Both the position numbers and the translations under genes were made by a program. Shown piece by piece: positions 59,937 to 64,000 of a DNA stretch of 64,000 bases. The stretch spans positions 1-64,000 of the forward strand of contig JAZRXL010000025.1 in assembly GCA_045600225.1 (NCBI GenBank), in the 5' to 3' direction. Every line of letters starts with the position of its first letter. Position 1 is the stretch's first letter. A model generated the notes under the pieces. It did no database searches. It was not told the DNA's origin and saw nothing but the letters and a program-made list of their open reading frames with translations. This DNA is from UBA1181 sp045600225. Lineage in GTDB: Bacteria; Bacteroidota; Bacteroidia; Bacteroidales; Paludibacteraceae.

Positions 59937-62825
59937 TTAAAATGATACCGACACGTCAACCGAAGGCAGGTCGAGACAGAAGATCGAGCACTTGAAATTC
60001 AGATTTCCCTTACCCGTGAACGGCGTAGGCCCGGATCCTTGGAGAGACGCGAATGTCGTTCCGTTGAAGACGCTGAACTTCTTCATCCTGATGCATGGGT
60101 GCCACTTGCACCATTTTAGCCAAGGCACCGACGCGCCTACGCTACCGTCTGCATAGACATATACATCTCCAGTACCTATCCATTTATTCTGAGACTCTGG
60201 CCTCATTATCATAAGATCAGTACCTCCGGAAAGGTTGAATCCCGCATAGAGGATGTCCAAAGGAAGGGAGACCTTGGCTCCCACTGTCATATCAACGCCG
60301 AAGGCAAAACCCTTTCCTTGGGAAATCGCCCCTTCCTGTCCGTGCGCAGGAGAAAGAGTGATGCCGGCTTTGGCTGCCACCGTCTCATTCAACGGAAGAA
60401 GCGGAGCCTCGATCTCACCCATCATGAAGTATGACTGCGACTTGGCGAATCCAGCGAATGTTAGATTATTGGGTTGATTTCGAGTTCCAAGCCAAAAATG
60501 CCATCTGTCCGGATCAGTGTGCAGCAGGACATTTGCTTGACCTTTCAATATCTTTTCGTAATTGATATCTCCTTGCAATTGCGCCTCAAAGGTGCGGTTA
60601 GGACGGTCATATATTGAATTTAACATCGCCTTGATATTAGCTTTTTGGGGGTCATCGCCAAGCTTCATCTCCGACAGGAACGAAGCGGCTCCATACAGAC
60701 GGATAAAGTTCAGTCCCCAATGGGAGTTGAGACTCAACTCAAGGTTCGCGCTAGCGGACACCAATGACTTCTCAGCGACATATATGCCCATTCCGGCCAG
60801 GAATCCGAAGCCAGCTTTTGAATCAAATATATATTTGTCCTTATTGTTCACATCTATAGGTTTGAAATCCTTACCCTGCCCGTCGCCTGAAGTGGACGTA
60901 CATGGCGTGCTCATCTTATAGTACAGACCTCCCATGAATGATTTCGCGAAAACGCATGGAGGGAAAAGCATCACCCCGGACGGCAGCTCCACCTCGGCCC
61001 TTGTATAGAAATACGCCTGGTTGCTCTTGGTGCGGCCAAAGATCACATCTCCGCTCACACCAAAGTTCAACGCGCTTATCTCGAGCAAAAGGCCACCCCT
61101 GAATTCCGACTTTATCGTATCCACTCCGATATCCTTAGAATTTTTGTACTCGATATCTCCCTTAAAGCGGAAGGCGGAGAAGTCCATATCAAGTTTGATC
61201 TTGTCTACGTCGAAATCTCTGTATTCCCATTTGGATTCATTGAAATCAGAAAAGATATCGAATCCGCCGCCTACTGAGATACCCCAACTGCCCTCCTGTG
61301 CCAGGCTAAGCTGCGCTCCGATCCGAAGATCGAGTAGATCCTTCGCGTCAGGGTACTTATCGTTGGTGACATTTGTATTAAGGCCGAGTTCGTTAAGCGA
61401 TATGCCGAATCCCGCAAACGAGAAGCCAACCTTTCCGTCCAATCCGAAATAGTCGATACCCACATGGGGGGAACTTGTGGAGAACTTCAAGCCCTCGAAT
61501 TTCACGCCTTTCAATTGGAAATCCGAATCGACATTCAGACTACCATTCATGCAAAGGGAGGCTTCGAATCCGTCTCCGCCCTTCTTGTCTCCGATATCGA
61601 GGTAAGAGCCTTTGCTGATGTTGACGTGAGCCTTATCGGTGAATGGCACACCAAAGGTTGCATTCTCCTGTATTTTGGCGTTGATGTTATAGTAGAACCT
61701 GTCACTATAGCCGAATGAACCCCTGAAGCCGAGCTCGACCGGTTTGTCTGACCCGTTCTCCTTTAGGAAAGGGACCTGGGCCTTTCCTGAGATCATACCA
61801 TCCGACAACTCGTTTTGCCAGATGGAAACGCCGATGGTGTCGACCGAGAAGTCTAGTCCCGGGTTCTTCTTCTGATCGGTGTTTTCGGATTTGCCCTCAT
61901 GGAACGACATCATGAAGTTACCCGTCAGACCATAATCGTCAATAAGGAGATTGTTTACAATAACTGCGTTACCATCTCCGTTAAAGGATAAATCTTTAGG
62001 AACGGTGACTTTGATATTCTTCAGAAAGAAACCGTTCCATGTCACGGGATCGCCTGCGGACTCGTCCCAGTAGTCCGCCGGGAAGACAAAACCAGCCGCG
62101 TTCTTCGTTGAGCTCAAATCCACTATCGCGTCAGTAACCTCAAACACGAAGTCTCCGCAGTTGGCCACCTTGAACGGTTGGCTGAAGTTCACTTTCGATA
62201 TAAATCCGTCGCCCAAGTTAAATGAGAATGATGCCGTCACAGCTTCATTGCCTTTAGCTGGAGACACAAATGATTTATCAAATACGAAATCTCCACTTAT
62301 CTGGCCATTTTGAACTCCTTTACAGTCGAAACTGATCCAGCATCGATCATCTCCTTCCTTTTTTAACTTGAGTTTGATTTTATTTTCTAGGAAAACGAAA
62401 TCAATGTCTGATTTCAAAAAGATTTTGGCTTCTTCGGACATACTGCCATCCATGGATATACCTTTTCCCTCAAAGCGAATGATATTATTACCGCTCGAAG
62501 AAATGGAGAAAGGAAGGGCGAATGCCGCTTCCGCATCCAATAAGACATTACCCCCACCAGCATCGACGGAGGTTCTATTCATCTGAAAACCGTCAATTGT
62601 CAATTCTACACCGACGTCACCAACCTCACAACGTACTGCTGCAGGAAGTTCGTAACCTGCTTCAATATTCTGGAGTACAGAATATGCTTTCGGGAACTCC
62701 TCCTTGACAGAAGTATTTAAACCGTCACCCACATTGCTGGCAACATCGGATGCGCCATCGGCGAATGATGCGGTAACGAAGAAGAAATATGCGCACAGTA
62801 GTGTGCAGGGTTTTAGTATTTTCAT
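59937..62825 (-). CDS. Large exported beta-rich protein of unknown function (962 aa)
   Basis: Signal peptide at the start (MKILKPCTLLCAYFFFVTASFADG). The remainder is rich in alternating hydrophobic and polar strands with many glycines, for example FEGKGISMDG, KVGFSFAGFGISLNELGL, and WGISVGGGFDIFSDF. These could build a long beta-helix or repeated beta sandwiches. Cysteines are few and clustered late (WCKWHPCIRMKKF; NFKCSIFCLDLPSVDVSVSF). I recognise no named domain. It lies 21 bp after the partial gene and 26 bp before the fibronectin protein gene. Length, export signal and neighbours suggest a component of a cell-surface or secreted structure; no stronger claim is supported. Confidence 0.65.
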   Translation of the reverse strand: MKILKPCTLLCAYFFFVTASFADGASDVASNVGDGLNTSVKEEFPKAYSVLQNIEAGYELPAAVRCEVGDVGVELTIDGFQMNRTSVDAGGGNVLLDAEAAFALPFSISSSGNNIIRFEGKGISMDGSMSEEAKIFLKSDIDFVFLENKIKLKLKKEGDDRCWISFDCKGVQNGQISGDFVFDKSFVSPAKGNEAVTASFSFNLGDGFISKVNFSQPFKVANCGDFVFEVTDAIVDLSSTKNAAGFVFPADYWDESAGDPVTWNGFFLKNIKVTVPKDLSFNGDGNAVIVNNLLIDDYGLTGNFMMSFHEGKSENTDQKKNPGLDFSVDTIGVSIWQNELSDGMISGKAQVPFLKENGSDKPVELGFRGSFGYSDRFYYNINAKIQENATFGVPFTDKAHVNISKGSYLDIGDKKGGDGFEASLCMNGSLNVDSDFQLKGVKFEGLKFSTSSPHVGIDYFGLDGKVGFSFAGFGISLNELGLNTNVTNDKYPDAKDLLDLRIGAQLSLAQEGSWGISVGGGFDIFSDFNESKWEYRDFDVDKIKLDMDFSAFRFKGDIEYKNSKDIGVDTIKSEFRGGLLLEISALNFGVSGDVIFGRTKSNQAYFYTRAEVELPSGVMLFPPCVFAKSFMGGLYYKMSTPCTSTSGDGQGKDFKPIDVNNKDKYIFDSKAGFGFLAGMGIYVAEKSLVSASANLELSLNSHWGLNFIRLYGAASFLSEMKLGDDPQKANIKAMLNSIYDRPNRTFEAQLQGDINYEKILKGQANVLLHTDPDRWHFWLGTRNQPNNLTFAGFAKSQSYFMMGEIEAPLLPLNETVAAKAGITLSPAHGQEGAISQGKGFAFGVDMTVGAKVSLPLDILYAGFNLSGGTDLMIMRPESQNKWIGTGDVYVYADGSVGASVPWLKWCKWHPCIRMKKFSVFNGTTFASLQGSGPTPFTGKGNLNFKCSIFCLDLPSVDVSVSF

Positions 62826-62846
62826 TTTAAAATATTATTTTCTTTC

Positions 62847-64000
62847 TTATTTCCTCTGTATAACAATCTTGAATTTATCCTTTAACCTTTGAGGATATCC
62901 TAAAATCTTGAATTTTTCCTTTTTATGTTTCAAATAATTATCTAAGACTCTTGTTTGATCGTCCGCTGCATCATTAAAATTCCATTTAAATAAACCAGTA
63001 TTTTCAGCAAGCTTAGAATACATGATCCACACCAGACCTTCATCAAGTTCTTTAGGTAAACTTTTAATTGGAACATAAATATTTATAAAAGGCTTAGTAT
63101 TTTCTTTTTGATTCTCGATTTTTTCCAACTCTATTAGGAACTGGAAAACGCCATCCAGTTTTCCTCCTTTATCTCCATTACTCTCGGCCCATATTAATAC
63201 ATTCTCAATCAATTTATAGGGATCCTTATCTGTGTTGACTTTTGCTTGATTATTCAACAATGGATACAGTTCCATGGTACGTTTTACATAATGAAGAAAT
63301 AATTCCTTCCTTTCTAAAATTTCATCAGGAAATCCACCATCTTCAGAGTGCCCTGATGTAAATTTAGAACTGCAAGTTACCTGATCTCCATACATTACAT
63401 TTATATTTTGTACTGCATCACATTGACTTAGTCTTTGATTCTCTTTAAAGAAATCATGTAATTCTTTATGACTAATAATCTTCTTAAAAGACTCCCTGAC
63501 TCTAAGTATATCAATCTTGTTAAATATATTTTCTTCCAAATCCAAATTGTCTACATAATGCTTAATAAGAGTATCAAGTTTCTCTTTAGTAATACCATTT
63601 TCTGGATATCTTTTTATTTTTGAGTCAGCTGTTAAAATAGAATTCACGATTATTTTAACGGTTTCTGTTTTATTGTATGTAGAATAAAATTTTGAATCTA
63701 TGAAATAAACACCTTCCTTTGCTTTTTCACCTTCTTTAGGAATTATTCTAGTATCATTTATACCAATATCACAAAATAAATGCTTATTAAAGATATCTTC
63801 TAACCAATTTATGTATAAATCTAAGTTTATTTCATCATCCACCGTATCACCAAAACGTATATCGTAATGTGCAAAAACATCACCAAATCTATGCAACAGA
63901 TAAGATTCTAAATCTTCTTGCATCCCCAATTCATTTGCATGTTTAATTGCATATGCAGTAAACGCTAGTTCAACTCCATGATATCCGCCAGTTAAAGCAT
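62847..64000 (-). CDS. Hypothetical protein, partial at the window edge
   Basis: The minus-strand frame stays open to the last base: before the internal ATG at 63929 it reads LTGGYHGVELAFTAYAIKHANELG without a stop, so the true start lies beyond 64000. The visible ~384 residues are hydrophilic and mixed in structure (YINWLEDIFNKHLF, KEGVYFIDSKFYS, ELDEGLVWIMYSKLAENTG) and have no transmembrane segment. I recognise no family. It is the upstream gene of a probable operon with the two exported proteins that follow and might encode a cytoplasmic partner. A+T content is higher than in those neighbours. Confidence 0.6.
   Translation of the reverse strand, partial: ALTGGYHGVELAFTAYAIKHANELGMQEDLESYLLHRFGDVFAHYDIRFGDTVDDEINLDLYINWLEDIFNKHLFCDIGINDTRIIPKEGEKAKEGVYFIDSKFYSTYNKTETVKIIVNSILTADSKIKRYPENGITKEKLDTLIKHYVDNLDLEENIFNKIDILRVRESFKKIISHKELHDFFKENQRLSQCDAVQNINVMYGDQVTCSSKFTSGHSEDGGFPDEILERKELFLHYVKRTMELYPLLNNQAKVNTDKDPYKLIENVLIWAESNGDKGGKLDGVFQFLIELEKIENQKENTKPFINIYVPIKSLPKELDEGLVWIMYSKLAENTGLFKWNFNDAADDQTRVLDNYLKHKKEKFKILGYPQRLKDKFKIVIQRK

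Overview
The window looks like a chromosomal segment of a Bacteroidales bacterium, species not identifiable by eye. The evidence is a short Bacteroidetes-type primary sigma factor, promoters of the TTTG / TAnnTTTG type, a TonB-dependent receptor, a PCMD-domain exported protein, a Y-family polymerase paired with a YolD-like protein, and A+T-rich intergenic DNA. Most of the window is ordinary housekeeping sequence interrupted by accessory blocks.

Region by region. 0.2-9.4 kb holds a GH25 lysozyme, ybeY, folK, purE and rpoD on the minus strand, divergent dnaK, a decayed integrative element (excisionase-like gene plus a stub of a tyrosine recombinase), then trmD, a hotdog thioesterase and prfC. 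9.46-19.74 kb is a complete CRISPR-Cas locus: an array of 16 intact 36-nt repeats plus one degenerate terminal repeat, cas2, cas1 and cas4 reading left, and a single large effector reading right. The effector resembles Cas12a2 (RNA-activated, collateral, abortive-infection type) rather than Cas12a. It is followed after 8 bp by a DUF3800-like/TPR protein and after 29 bp more by a WYL-domain regulator, which together may form an undescribed accessory module. 19.74-23.83 kb is a small island: two homologous hairpin-plus-promoter modules, a 60-residue glycine-rich peptide, a basic protein, two tandem paralogues and a PIF1-like helicase with a TPR-like tail.

24.1-53.5 kb returns to core functions: a CAU-anticodon tRNA, ribF, sbcC-sbcD, a class A penicillin-binding protein, a metal-linked HMA/TonB receptor group, miaA, a YolD/Y-family polymerase pair, yidC, a ComEA-like protein, a MATE transporter, a cytidylate-kinase-like protein, four glycosyltransferases, pdxS-pdxT preceded by a ThiD-like/AraC fusion that lacks the catalytic cysteine, a PCMD protein, a nitronate monooxygenase and phosphofructokinase.

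53.5-64 kb is accessory again. A perfect 40-bp palindrome and a 5'-truncated WG-repeat gene abut, head to head, a 5'-truncated recD2 helicase of strikingly high G+C. Then come an HExxH protein with a coupled partner, and three minus-strand genes (a partial unknown gene running off the window, a 962-residue exported protein and a fibronectin type III protein) that look like one operon.

How the parts fit: the array would be read leftward from a promoter at its cas2-side end, crRNAs would load the Cas12a2-like effector, and Cas4-Cas1-Cas2 would add spacers at that same end. All family assignments are from recognised motifs and remembered family sequences; no database search or alignment was run.
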